Made by a program: the position numbers and the translations under genes | Part shown: piece after piece, positions 1-10,611 of the stretch | How positions within the stretch are numbered: the first letter of the stretch is position 1 | How the letters are laid out: every line of letters starts with the position of its first letter | Origin: Flavobacteriales bacterium UBA1995 | Lineage (GTDB): Bacteria > Bacteroidota > Bacteroidia > Flavobacteriales_D > Sanyastnellaceae | Assembly (NCBI GenBank): GCA_002336475.1 | Contig: DDCX01000056.1 | Coordinates: forward strand, 1 to 25,247 | Length of the DNA: 25,247 bases | Direction: 5' to 3' | Notes under the pieces: model-generated | What the model was told of the DNA's origin: nothing | The model's database searches: none | The model's input: the letters and a program-made list of their open reading frames with translations, nothing else

Positions 1-1
1 T

Positions 2-70
2 GCTGAGGAAGCACCTGCTGCTGACGATGCTGCACCTGCCGAAGGAGAAGAAGAGAAGCCTGCCGAATAA
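2..70 (+). CDS. rplQ: C-terminal tail of a probable ribosomal protein L17 (partial, 5' end outside the window)
   Basis: The frame opening at base 2 encodes 22 residues rich in Ala, Glu, Asp and Pro and ends with TAA at 68-70. By itself this tail identifies nothing. Bacteroidota L17 proteins commonly end in a long acidic Ala/Glu/Pro-rich extension, and rplQ is commonly followed by carA and eno in this phylum, which is the order here. A strong intrinsic terminator begins 22 bases after the stop, as expected at the end of the large ribosomal-protein operon. The gene name is inferred from context only; another protein with an acidic tail cannot be excluded. Confidence 0.5.
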   Translation, partial: AEEAPAADDAAPAEGEEEKPAE

Positions 71-92
71 AGCAGAGTATTCCACATCATTG

Positions 93-121
93 AAAAAGGA
101 GGCCCAAAAGGCCTCCTTTTT
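93..121 (+). terminator. Intrinsic terminator after the putative rplQ gene
   Basis: A 12-bp perfect stem (93-104 pairing with 110-121, core GGAGGCC/GGCCTCC) closes a 5-base CAAAA loop and runs into a T-rich stretch on the plus strand. It separates the upstream operon from carA. The A-rich left flank pairs with the T tract, so it could also work weakly in the other direction. Confidence 0.85.
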
Positions 122-219
122 TCGTTGAATCAGACCAGGTAGACTGTTCAAATCCTGTTCTTGCCTTGCTGCCTTTAAATACGTGCAAGGCTGCTATTGC
201 GGACTATCTTCGCGCTCCG

Positions 220-2633
<2,414 letters not shown>

Positions 2634-2671
2634 GGAATGCGGGACAAATAGACTTTCCTCTTGGGGGGTCA

Positions 2672-2709
2672 AAAAGAAACGGGGGACCCTCAGGTCCCCC
2701 GTTTCTTTT
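2672..2709. terminator. Bidirectional intrinsic terminator between convergent eno and the OmpA-family gene
   Basis: A 17-bp perfect inverted repeat (2672-2688 with 2693-2709, core ACGGGGGACC) closes a 4-base CTCA loop. The A-rich left arm and T-rich right arm give each strand a poly-U tract. It lies between the stops of two converging genes (eno ending at 2633, the OmpA-family gene ending at 2743), so it most likely terminates both. Confidence 0.92.
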
Positions 2710-2742
2710 GGTGGTTGGTCTTTGGTAAAGGTCGAAGGGGCT

Positions 2743-4692
2743 TTAGTTCTCGCGGTCCGGAGTGCGGATCACAAGGAACTCAGTTCTTCGATTTTCTTGG
2801 TGCTTGGCTTCCGAACAAGGAATGCCATTGCCGCACTCATTGCGCAATTCTCCTTCGCCGACACCGACGGGGGAAACTTGATTGGCAGCAACACCAAGGT
2901 CTTTTAGATAGCGGGCAGCGGAGGCAGCACGCCGTTCACTCAAGCGTTGGTTGTAGCGGTCGGTGCCGCGCGCGTCACAATGGGACCGAAGTTCGACTTC
3001 GATGCCTGGACGGTTGCGCAGGAATTCTGCTACCAAGGACAGTGCCGGCTTGGCTTCGTCGCGCAGACGGTAACTGTCGTAATCCCAGCGAATTTCTGGC
3101 AGTTCAAAGCTGTCACCCTCTCGGATCGCACTGGCGTATTCATCGCTGTTGAGCTCACTCGTCGGGGTCAACACAATGGTCACCTCCATGTCACGCACCA
3201 AGACGTCGTCAGGGGTATCCAAGGTGATGTTCTCGGCGAAGTAAGTCTCCATGGTCGCTTCGGCGCGGAAGCTTCTGCCATGAGGTAGGTTCAGTTCAAA
3301 ACGGCCGTCATCGTCGCTTTGAAGAGATACTGCGCTTCCGTCTTCTGCATCGAGCAGGTCGACATTGGCGTTGGCAATGGGCTCACCCGTTTCGCTGTCG
3401 ACAACCATGCCTCGGATGGTCAAGGGCCGTTCAACAACACGGAACTTCATGATCCGGTCATAACCGAAGCGGTCTGACGACACAAAACCTGATTTTCCGC
3501 CATCATCAAAAGAGATACAGAAGTCGTCGCTTTGGCTGTTCAGGGGGTAGTCCAGGTGAACAGGATTGCCCCAAACGCCATGGGCTTCTTTCACGGAGTA
3601 CAACACATCCAATCCACCCAAAGTGATCTGGGCGTCAGAGGCAAAGAACAAAGTGTCGTTGCCTTTCAGGCTGGGAAAGACATCATCACCTGCGCTGTTC
3701 ACTGCGGGACCCAAATTGACAGGAGGGAAGGACCAGGTATCACCATTGCGTTCCAAGCGATAGAGGTCCATACCTCCATACCCACCGGGCATGTCACTCG
3801 AGAAATACAAGGTCGATCCATCGGGACTGTAGGCAGGGTGTGCATACATGTTCGACCCATCGCTTAGACCGATTTCAATGTCGTTTGTCCAAGCCTCTAA
3901 GCCCTTTCTCGCATAGAAGATGGTGGTGTTGTTGACCGATGCATCATCGAGCAGCAGTTTGCCAGATTTCTCAGGGGCGTGAGAGCTTCGGGTATAGAAG
4001 ATCTTGGATCCGTCAGGAGAAATGGTGGCGATGCCATCGTGGTACGGCCCGTTGACACCAGGTACCAAGGTGGGTGTCCCTCCGGAAACAGGAATCTGAT
4101 ACAGATCGGTGTAGCTGAGGTCGGTGTAAGGATCTCGAGCGCCTTGCTTTTCGAGTGCGCCTGTGAAATACAAGGTGTTGCCATACCTGTAGGGCGCAAA
4201 AGCAGACCGTATGCCTTCGGTAGAGAAGGGTTCGAGCTCAAATGCCGTGGTGTCCCTTGAACCATCTTGGGCCAGCATTGCGCTCTGGCGCAAAGCGGCG
4301 GCAACTTCATTGCTAGGATCGCGCTGACTGACTGCATTGAGCAGGCGTTCAGCTTCTGGGTAACGCTTCTGTTTGAAGAGCGTCTCGGCATAGGAGATGC
4401 GGTCTGCATCTGTGGCCTCTGGCTGCGTCACCAAAATGGCATAGGCAGCCGAAGCTTCCTGTGGCTCATTGATCAGGGCATGCGAGGAGGCCAACATGCG
4501 ATAAGACTCTGGGCTGGGAATCCGTTGAACGGCCTTGCCAAAGTGGTGGATGGCATCCTGATACCGGAGCTCATCATAAGCAGCTTGGCCTTCTTCAACA
4601 TGGAGGCGGGCACAGCTGGATATGGTTACCATGCCGCCCAACACGATGCCAAGCAACAATGAAGGGGAAAGGGAGAAAATTCGCGCGAGCAT
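2743..4692 (-). CDS. OmpA-family lipoprotein with TPR, beta-propeller and CRD domains (PorE-like architecture)
   Basis: I chose the ATG at 4692, four bases after the upstream stop; the longer reading from 4740 would overlap that gene and hide the signal peptide. The 649-residue product starts with a lipoprotein signal ending in ISSC (Cys27). TPR-like helices follow (about 30-140), then PD40/WD40-like propeller blades (about 150-430, e.g. SPDGSTLYFSSD). Next come a carboxypeptidase-regulatory-like fold (about 435-510, IRGMVVDSETGEPI) and a C-terminal OmpA peptidoglycan-binding domain. That domain keeps the Asp and Arg expected to bind peptidoglycan (SHCDARGTDRYNQRLSERRA). This domain order is that of PorE, which links the type IX secretion machinery to the cell wall. 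Its position behind a type B cargo gene and a PorP/SprF gene suggests a partner of that cargo. Whether it is the core PorE or a paralogue cannot be told from the window. Confidence 0.9.
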   Translation of the reverse strand: MLARIFSLSPSLLLGIVLGGMVTISSCARLHVEEGQAAYDELRYQDAIHHFGKAVQRIPSPESYRMLASSHALINEPQEASAAYAILVTQPEATDADRISYAETLFKQKRYPEAERLLNAVSQRDPSNEVAAALRQSAMLAQDGSRDTTAFELEPFSTEGIRSAFAPYRYGNTLYFTGALEKQGARDPYTDLSYTDLYQIPVSGGTPTLVPGVNGPYHDGIATISPDGSKIFYTRSSHAPEKSGKLLLDDASVNNTTIFYARKGLEAWTNDIEIGLSDGSNMYAHPAYSPDGSTLYFSSDMPGGYGGMDLYRLERNGDTWSFPPVNLGPAVNSAGDDVFPSLKGNDTLFFASDAQITLGGLDVLYSVKEAHGVWGNPVHLDYPLNSQSDDFCISFDDGGKSGFVSSDRFGYDRIMKFRVVERPLTIRGMVVDSETGEPIANANVDLLDAEDGSAVSLQSDDDGRFELNLPHGRSFRAEATMETYFAENITLDTPDDVLVRDMEVTIVLTPTSELNSDEYASAIREGDSFELPEIRWDYDSYRLRDEAKPALSLVAEFLRNRPGIEVELRSHCDARGTDRYNQRLSERRAASAARYLKDLGVAANQVSPVGVGEGELRNECGNGIPCSEAKHQENRRTEFLVIRTPDREN

Positions 4693-4696
4693 GGGG

Positions 4697-5596
4697 TCAG
4701 AAATAACGGGGAGAACGCTTGGCACTGGTGCCCTGTCCAAAGTCGAAGCCGATCAAAATCTCATTTGAGCCCGTGGAGTAGTTCCGGATTTCACTCAAGG
4801 TGAAGTCATGGGCGTATCCAATGCGCAATTCTGAGGTGACTTGAATTTCCATCATGCTGACGATGGCATCGCCAGAGCGCCATCCGGCACCAAGCCAAAT
4901 GCGCTCTTGGAACAAGGCATGCAAATTCAAATCCAATTGGGCGGGTGCGCCTTGCACCGCTTTCAGGAGAAAGCTCGGCTTGAGCATAACGCCGTCTGAT
5001 GCTTTGAGCACCACGCCAGCTGTTGTGAGCAAGTGCGGTTCAATGGTCTCAGCATAGGGGCCCAGTGCCGTCAACGTTGGAATGGAGACACCGCAATAGA
5101 AGCGCTGCATGTGATAGTAAGCTCCGAATCCGAACCTCGCTGATTGGGTGATCTGCTGGTTCTCGCTGTAATTAGGATCACCTGGATCGGTCAATTCTGC
5201 GGCGAAGAGGTCGGCACGGGTATTGGCCACACCGCCTTTCAAGCCCAGAGCAAGTCGACCTGCACCCAACCGCATGCGGTACGCGAAGTTGACCGCGACA
5301 TCGGTTTGTGTGGTGAGTCCAATTTGATCGTGCACCATAAGAATGCCCACGCCCATACTGTTGTTGCGCAGCGTTCCATCAAGGGCCACAACACTGGTGG
5401 TTGGAGCACCATCGAACTGGTTCCATTGGCTGCGGTGCAACAGGCTAGAGGATGTATACGGGTGAGAACCTGCATATCCTGGGTTGATCAACAGTCCATT
5501 GAACAGGTACTGGCTGATCATAACATCCTGTTGTGCCAACAGTGGGGCAGACCCCAGCAGCGGCAAAATCAGGAGGAAGAGTTTCATGCGTTTCAT
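4697..5596 (-). CDS. PorP/SprF-family type IX secretion outer-membrane protein
   Basis: The 299-residue product begins with a signal peptide (MKRMKLFLLI..., predicted cleavage after LLAQ). It continues with the family hallmark: a Q-Y-L-F-N segment, INPGYAGS, then RSQWNQFDGAPTTS. The rest is alternating beta-strand sequence typical of a 14-stranded barrel, ending in Tyr-Phe. SprF-type members are known to be required for secretion or attachment of type B T9SS cargo encoded next to them, and that is the arrangement here: 41 bases after the type B cargo and 4 bases before the OmpA-family lipoprotein. I chose the ATG at 5596; a TTG at 5614 would add six residues and an ATG at 5587 would remove three. 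Confidence 0.93.
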   Translation of the reverse strand: MKRMKLFLLILPLLGSAPLLAQQDVMISQYLFNGLLINPGYAGSHPYTSSSLLHRSQWNQFDGAPTTSVVALDGTLRNNSMGVGILMVHDQIGLTTQTDVAVNFAYRMRLGAGRLALGLKGGVANTRADLFAAELTDPGDPNYSENQQITQSARFGFGAYYHMQRFYCGVSIPTLTALGPYAETIEPHLLTTAGVVLKASDGVMLKPSFLLKAVQGAPAQLDLNLHALFQERIWLGAGWRSGDAIVSMMEIQVTSELRIGYAHDFTLSEIRNYSTGSNEILIGFDFGQGTSAKRSPRYF

Positions 5597-5637
5597 CTGA
5601 ATGTCTTTCTTCAATTCACGTCAATTGCTGGACCAAC

Positions 5638-8600
5638 TCAGTCCTTTCGGACATCCACATATGATCCAAACTTCCGGCCATCCTCAAACCTCAGCAACAC
5701 GAAGTAGGTGCCATCGACCACCTGATTGTCGGTGATGGAATTCTTGCCATCCCAATCGTTCCTGTACATCTCGCCAGGGGCAGATTCATAGACCAGACCT
5801 CCCCAGCGGTTAAAGACTTGGAAGTAGATGAACGAACCGTCATCTCCCCAATAGCATGGAGGGTAGGAAGTAGAGCCATCTCCATTGGTACCGAGGTTTT
5901 CAATCACAAACGTGTCATTGAAACCATTGCCTCCATTGGCTCCGGGAGGGCTAAAGGCATTCGGCAGAACGGGCTGAGGCTCGTTCACGTCGATCAGTTG
6001 GTCGTATGCCGTCTGGTTGCCGCAGTGGTCTTCAAACACCCAAGAACGCGTCAGGGTGTAGTGGGTACCGTCGACATAAACAGCAACTTCATCTTCATAG
6101 GTGGCCGTCATCCCTGCAGGGTCGCCGTCACAATCGTCCGTAATGTCCAAATTGGCGTCATCCATCCAGTCACTCACTGGGAGCGTTGTGTCGAACTCAG
6201 GCACTTCCTGAGGACACATCAGATACAGGTCTGCAGGCTCCTCTGTGATGTTTGGGCCGGTCGTGTCTTGCACTGTGATCTCATGCACATAGCTCGTGGC
6301 ATTGCCACTGCAATCCGTAAAGATGTAAGTGTCGTAACGGATGTAGTCACAAGGGCTGTCCTGCTGACCGTCGTCATCCGTTGAGACTTCAAACGTCCAA
6401 GGGTTGCAGTTGTCCTCTACGGCAAAGAAGGAGCTGTCCAAGGTGCCGATTTCGTTGACAGGGTCGCAATCAATCGTAGTGTCGTTCGGGAACACATTGA
6501 TGATGGGACCTTCGTTGTCAAAGTGGAACATGGTTTGGACCTGTGATGTGACATTGCCACAGGAGTCCAATGCGGTGAACGTCCGGAACAGGGTGTCGAC
6601 CCCGGGACAATCTCCCGGGACAATCAGGTCGTTCCAAGAGACGTCAACCAGGCTACAGTTGTCCTCCGCAGTGGCCAAGAGCAAGTCCGAATCCGTTGGG
6701 GATGGGTAGGGCTCAGTGCACGTCAGAGAGTCGTCAGAGGGGAAGAACAAGAACAAGGGGGCTGTGGTGTCCTGCACCGTTACCGTGTGCAAGAACTCGG
6801 TAGCGTTGCCGTCACAATCCGTAAAGGTGTAGGTGTCCAACCTGACGTAAGCAGGCCCACAGTCTCCGGGTAGGGTGTCCGAAGAGACACCGAAAGTCCA
6901 GGTGTTGCAATTGTCTGTCACTACAAACGCGAGGCTGTCCAGCGTCGAGGGCACGGCATCACAGTTGACGGTGGTGTCCTGTGGCAGCTGGGCCACATCC
7001 AATTGGGGAGCTTCCTCGTCGACCTGCACGATGTTGTGCGATTCGACGGTGGTGTTGCCGCAGGAGTCTACCGCGGTAAATGTCCGGGTCAAAGTGCTGC
7101 TGCCAGGACATGCGTTGGGAACAATCACGTCAAGCCAAGTCACCTCCACTTCACTGCAATTGTCTGAAGCTTCAGCCATCCAGATTTCGCCGTCTGTGGG
7201 CAGTGGGAAGTCCTGCGTGCAGGGGATGGTGTCGGTTGCTGGAACGTAATCAAAGATGGGAGCAGTGACATCTTCGACCATCACTTGGTGCACGAATTCA
7301 GTCGCATTGCCATCGCAATCGGTGAACGTGTAAGTGTCCACACGGGTGTAGCTGAACGGGCAGTCTCCAGCAATGGTGTCTGAAACCACTGCAAAAGTCC
7401 AAGTATTGCAGTTGTCGGTAGTCCCGAATGCTGCGCTGTCCAAGGTTGCAGGAACCGCATCACAGCTGACCAAGGTGTCAGCGGGCAACAGGGCGGGGTC
7501 GGGTTGAGGACCTTCCACATCGGATTGCGCGATGGTCTGCACCGCAGAAGTGGCATTGCCGCAGGCGTCGGTCGCCGTGAAAGTCCGGTAGAGGGTGCTG
7601 CTTCCAGGACAAGCGTTGGGCACGATCTCGTCGCTCCACGTGACTTGTACATCTGTGCATGCATCTTCAGCAGTAGCCATCAAGAGCTCAGAGTCTGAAG
7701 GCATGGGCCAAGGGTCGGAGCAGTCGATGTCCGCGTTTTCGGGTACGAAAAGCATGACCGGAGCCACCGTATCAATCACATCAATGATTTGGAAATCGGA
7801 ATCCACATTGTTGCAGCCGTCCATGGCATAAACGGTGCGCATCAGACGCTCTACCACAGGGCAGGGGTCTTCTGGCAGATAGGCCATGTCATCGTATGAA
7901 CCGGAGTAGGCAGAGGCCAGCTTGAAACGACCCTGTTCTGGGAGTTCAGCGGGTACAGCAGCTTCCAAAACTGGAGCGCCATCGACAGTCACCGCAATGG
8001 TGGACTCTCCCATGACCATCACCACTTCATACCAACTCCCCAGTTGCATCGTGGCATCGGCGGCTTCGTCAATGCCGAAACCTACAAGGGAAATGCCGGG
8101 ATTGTCAGTGCCCAATGGACGCAGGGTCAGTTTCAAAGAGGGGTCTCCCGCATTGTCTCCGCCCAGCACTTCAACGATGTTGTCACTGATAAAGCCATCG
8201 GCTCGGGCCATGACACGGTAGGTTCCCCTTCCCGCCATGATGTCCTCAGGGTAGAAGTTGTGGGCAGGATCGCCTGCAGCGTGGAGCATGCTCAAGGCGC
8301 AGGTTCCATCAAAGGCGTCATTGGAAATGGAAATGGAGCCGCCTTCGGCAACGAACCCATCGAGGCTGCAAGATTCAAATCCAGTAGACACAGGTTGTCC
8401 AAAAGTGATGTCGAGGGTGTCCACTGTGACCCACGTGCTGTCTACTCCAGAGCAATTGTCAGTGGCCGTAAAGGCAAGCTCCGGTAGGGGCGCACCGCAG
8501 GCAATGACACTGTCTTCGGGAACCACATTTACCACGGGGCCGATGGTGTCTACGCGGATGATGGTTTGTGTCTGAACCGTTGTGTTTTCACAGTCGTCAA

Positions 8601-10506
8601 CAGCAGTGAAGACACGGAACAGGGTGTCTGTGCCCAAGCAAGCACCGGAAGAAATTGAATCCTCCCAGGTGACCTCAAACGGGCAGAAATTGTCTTCAAC
8701 GGTAGCCGTCCATACAGGGGCGTCATTGGGCTGTGGCCATGCTTCATCACAGGCCAGAACCGTATCCGGTGGGAAATAGGGGAAGGTCGGCGGAATGGTG
8801 TCGACTGCTTCAATCACCTGCACATATGTGATGGTGTTGCCACTCATGTCGGTGAATTCAAAGGTCAATTCCACTAAGAATTCACCAAAACACTCGCCCT
8901 CTGTGATGGTGGTGTCTGTGGCTCCTTCACCGTCTGGTCCCACAGGGTTGGGATCGCAGTTGTCCTCGACAGTGGGCTGGATGATGGTGTAGTCCTCCCA
9001 CTCGTCGCACAAAATGGTGGTGTCTGGGGGCAAGAAGGTCCAAGTGGGTGCGACCGTATCGATGACCGAGATGGTCATGGTGTCCGATGTAGAGTTGCCA
9101 CAAAGGTCTGTGGCCGTGTATACCCTGTCCAGTGTGAAATAGAACGGATAAAAACCAGAGGTCACCGTATCCGCAAAGAGCCAAGTAATGCTGTCTGCGG
9201 GAGAGCAGTCGTCTTGAAAGTTGGGTATGAAAGTTTCGTAATTGTCCCAAGCATCGCACACTATTGTCGTGTCCTCTACTTCGAACATGGGGCCTGTCTC
9301 GTCCACAAGCGCCACGGTCTGTAGCGTGTCGGTGCTGTTGCCGCATGCATCCGTGAGCGTCCAAGTCCTATAGGCCATTTGGGCGCAAGGCTCACCCGCC
9401 ACTGAATCGACATTGGACAATGTGAGCTCAGAACCGCAAGCGTCAAATACTTCGAATGCAGCAATACCTAGCGTATCGGGAAGGCTCGTGCAGTTGGTCG
9501 ATTCCAATGCAGGCAAGGTGACGAACATGGGAGCCTCCTCATCCAACCGTTCGACCTTGTATTCGATCAAATCGTGGCCGCACTCGCTCCAAGCCATGGC
9601 TATGCGTCGAGATTCTTCGACCATAGGGCAATCAGGCCCGTCGGTGACTGTGTTCTCCAGATCGGCATTCACGTCTCCCGTTCCCACGACATCCTGCCCA
9701 CCAATGATGCCTCGGTACCAGAACCAACCACTCACTCCGAAGTTGGCATTGCGGTTGTTGGCGCCAAGGTCTCCGACCTGGTATCCAAACAAGCGACTCG
9801 TGGGCATGTGATCGAGGTAGAGCATGTCTCCTTCGAAATCCCCGCGGCCAATCAGGTGGCTCAGGGTGTCTACCATTTCGTAATACGTCCAGTCCTCATA
9901 GGCCTCCAGTCCCATATCGTCTTTGGGCAGGTGGCCTTGGGCCGTCCAGCCTTCGTAATCCATTCCAAACTGAAGGAAAACGTTCAACTCAAAACGCTGG
10001 TTGGGATCGGAGTCATTGACCATTTCACCCGTGAAACGGGCTGTCCCATTGGCATACTGTTCGAAAATGATGCCGTCTCCAAAAGGAACGAAATAGTCGC
10101 TGGCGCCATGCCCCATGGCCTCAAAGCCACCAAGCCACAGTGCCCAATCGGGTCCATCACCGGCAGCGATGGTCGCAGAATGACGCACGATGGATGTGGC
10201 ATCCATGGTCAAAGAAGGTGTATTGACGATGGGGGTCTCAGCGCAAGTCGTCGCGCTGGGGATGACCAAGTCAGGAAAGACGTCGTCACAGTCTACTACG
10301 ACGTCTTCGGGCGCTGAATCGAAAGCGGGAAGGCAGGTAGAGTCACAAGTGACGCGAAGGAACGACTGCCCAAAGAAGGGGGTCGTAGAAAGGAGGAATC
10401 CGATAAGGAGTAGGCGTGCAGGCATCACACGAGAAATTGGGGTACCAAAAGACCCGAAACCTTTGAGGCTTCGAGATTGAATGCGAACGTAGCGAAAGTG
10501 CGTCAT
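5638..10506 (-). CDS. Large HYR-repeat surface protein with type B T9SS sorting domain (adhesin-like)
   Basis: This 1622-residue protein is predicted to be exported and surface-attached. A signal peptide (MPARLLLIGFLLSTTPFFGQ) sits at residues 28-47. An aromatic, Gly/Asp-rich domain of unknown type occupies about 75-290. HYR-like beta-sandwich repeats of about 80-90 residues run from about 320 to 1510, each recognisable by D-T-x-x-P, a V-x-C-D/T stretch, D-N-C and D-x-C-G-N. A lectin-like segment interrupts one repeat at about 700-882. The C-terminal 110 residues are the CHU_C/gliding-motility-associated type B sorting domain (LPNAFSPPG, QVFNRWGGLVYES, DGTYFVLLRF). Cysteines are frequent, about four per repeat, so disulfides are likely. 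An alternative start at 10425 would begin at the signal peptide; the ATG at 10506 has A-rich upstream context and a good promoter about 60 bases before it. The likely role is adhesion or gliding; the ligand is unknown. Confidence 0.93.
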   Translation of the reverse strand: MTHFRYVRIQSRSLKGFGSFGTPISRVMPARLLLIGFLLSTTPFFGQSFLRVTCDSTCLPAFDSAPEDVVVDCDDVFPDLVIPSATTCAETPIVNTPSLTMDATSIVRHSATIAAGDGPDWALWLGGFEAMGHGASDYFVPFGDGIIFEQYANGTARFTGEMVNDSDPNQRFELNVFLQFGMDYEGWTAQGHLPKDDMGLEAYEDWTYYEMVDTLSHLIGRGDFEGDMLYLDHMPTSRLFGYQVGDLGANNRNANFGVSGWFWYRGIIGGQDVVGTGDVNADLENTVTDGPDCPMVEESRRIAMAWSECGHDLIEYKVERLDEEAPMFVTLPALESTNCTSLPDTLGIAAFEVFDACGSELTLSNVDSVAGEPCAQMAYRTWTLTDACGNSTDTLQTVALVDETGPMFEVEDTTIVCDAWDNYETFIPNFQDDCSPADSITWLFADTVTSGFYPFYFTLDRVYTATDLCGNSTSDTMTISVIDTVAPTWTFLPPDTTILCDEWEDYTIIQPTVEDNCDPNPVGPDGEGATDTTITEGECFGEFLVELTFEFTDMSGNTITYVQVIEAVDTIPPTFPYFPPDTVLACDEAWPQPNDAPVWTATVEDNFCPFEVTWEDSISSGACLGTDTLFRVFTAVDDCENTTVQTQTIIRVDTIGPVVNVVPEDSVIACGAPLPELAFTATDNCSGVDSTWVTVDTLDITFGQPVSTGFESCSLDGFVAEGGSISISNDAFDGTCALSMLHAAGDPAHNFYPEDIMAGRGTYRVMARADGFISDNIVEVLGGDNAGDPSLKLTLRPLGTDNPGISLVGFGIDEAADATMQLGSWYEVVMVMGESTIAVTVDGAPVLEAAVPAELPEQGRFKLASAYSGSYDDMAYLPEDPCPVVERLMRTVYAMDGCNNVDSDFQIIDVIDTVAPVMLFVPENADIDCSDPWPMPSDSELLMATAEDACTDVQVTWSDEIVPNACPGSSTLYRTFTATDACGNATSAVQTIAQSDVEGPQPDPALLPADTLVSCDAVPATLDSAAFGTTDNCNTWTFAVVSDTIAGDCPFSYTRVDTYTFTDCDGNATEFVHQVMVEDVTAPIFDYVPATDTIPCTQDFPLPTDGEIWMAEASDNCSEVEVTWLDVIVPNACPGSSTLTRTFTAVDSCGNTTVESHNIVQVDEEAPQLDVAQLPQDTTVNCDAVPSTLDSLAFVVTDNCNTWTFGVSSDTLPGDCGPAYVRLDTYTFTDCDGNATEFLHTVTVQDTTAPLFLFFPSDDSLTCTEPYPSPTDSDLLLATAEDNCSLVDVSWNDLIVPGDCPGVDTLFRTFTALDSCGNVTSQVQTMFHFDNEGPIINVFPNDTTIDCDPVNEIGTLDSSFFAVEDNCNPWTFEVSTDDDGQQDSPCDYIRYDTYIFTDCSGNATSYVHEITVQDTTGPNITEEPADLYLMCPQEVPEFDTTLPVSDWMDDANLDITDDCDGDPAGMTATYEDEVAVYVDGTHYTLTRSWVFEDHCGNQTAYDQLIDVNEPQPVLPNAFSPPGANGGNGFNDTFVIENLGTNGDGSTSYPPCYWGDDGSFIYFQVFNRWGGLVYESAPGEMYRNDWDGKNSITDNQVVDGTYFVLLRFEDGRKFGSYVDVRKD
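6259..7764 (-). repeat. Three tandem 167/167/168-residue super-repeats inside the adhesin gene
   Basis: Copies read 7764-7264, 7263-6763 and 6762-6259, corresponding to residues 915-1081, 1082-1248 and 1249-1416. Copies 1 and 2 align without a gap over all 167 residues and share long identical stretches (IVPNACPGSSTL, CDAVP, TDNCNTWTF, DTYTFTDCDGNATEF). Copy 3 is more diverged and one residue longer. Each super-repeat is two different HYR-like domains in fixed order, so the unit that duplicated was a pair. Confidence 0.9.
7863..8416 (-). other. Lectin-like (concanavalin A/LamG-type) segment inserted in an HYR repeat of the adhesin
   Basis: Residues about 697-882 lack the HYR pattern. They read as an alternating beta-strand jelly-roll: FESCSLDGFVAEGG, a YRVMARADGF stretch, GSWYEVVMVMGESTIAVTVD and a RFKLASAYSGSYDDM stretch. 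The core -WYEV-(V)- ... -VTVDG- pattern resembles LamG/concanavalin A-like modules. The sequence before it ends mid-repeat (SGVDSTWVTVDT) and the sequence after it resumes the second half (CPVVERLMRTVYAMDGCNN). Fold assignment is by eye only. Confidence 0.6.
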
Positions 10507-10565
10507 ATAACGTTTTCATTTTGATTTTGGCTCAATCAATGAAAAACGACGACCGGGTGAAGTAA

Positions 10566-10598
10566 CAAATATACGAAAACAAATAAAAAACCGACAAA
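10566..10598 (-). promoter_or_regulatory. Bacteroidota-type promoter for the adhesin-PorP-OmpA operon
   Basis: On the minus strand the region contains TATATTTG (10573-10566), an exact match to the Bacteroidota -7 consensus TAnnTTTG. It is preceded after 21 bases by TTTG (10598-10595), the -33 element. A transcript would start near 10560, leaving a leader of about 55 bases to the ATG at 10506 or about 135 to the one at 10425. The flanks are strongly A/T-rich, unlike the surrounding coding DNA. Confidence 0.7.
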
Positions 10599-10611
10599 AA
10601 AAATTCAGTTC

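Noticed and set aside
6259..9500. Regularly spaced repeats resembling a CRISPR or satellite array
   Set aside because: The period is about 250-500 bases, the copies are diverged and all in one reading frame; they are protein-domain repeats.
9574..10317. 247-residue open frame on the plus strand within the adhesin gene
   Set aside because: It is antisense to an intact gene with clear domains; long shadow frames are expected in GC-rich coding DNA.
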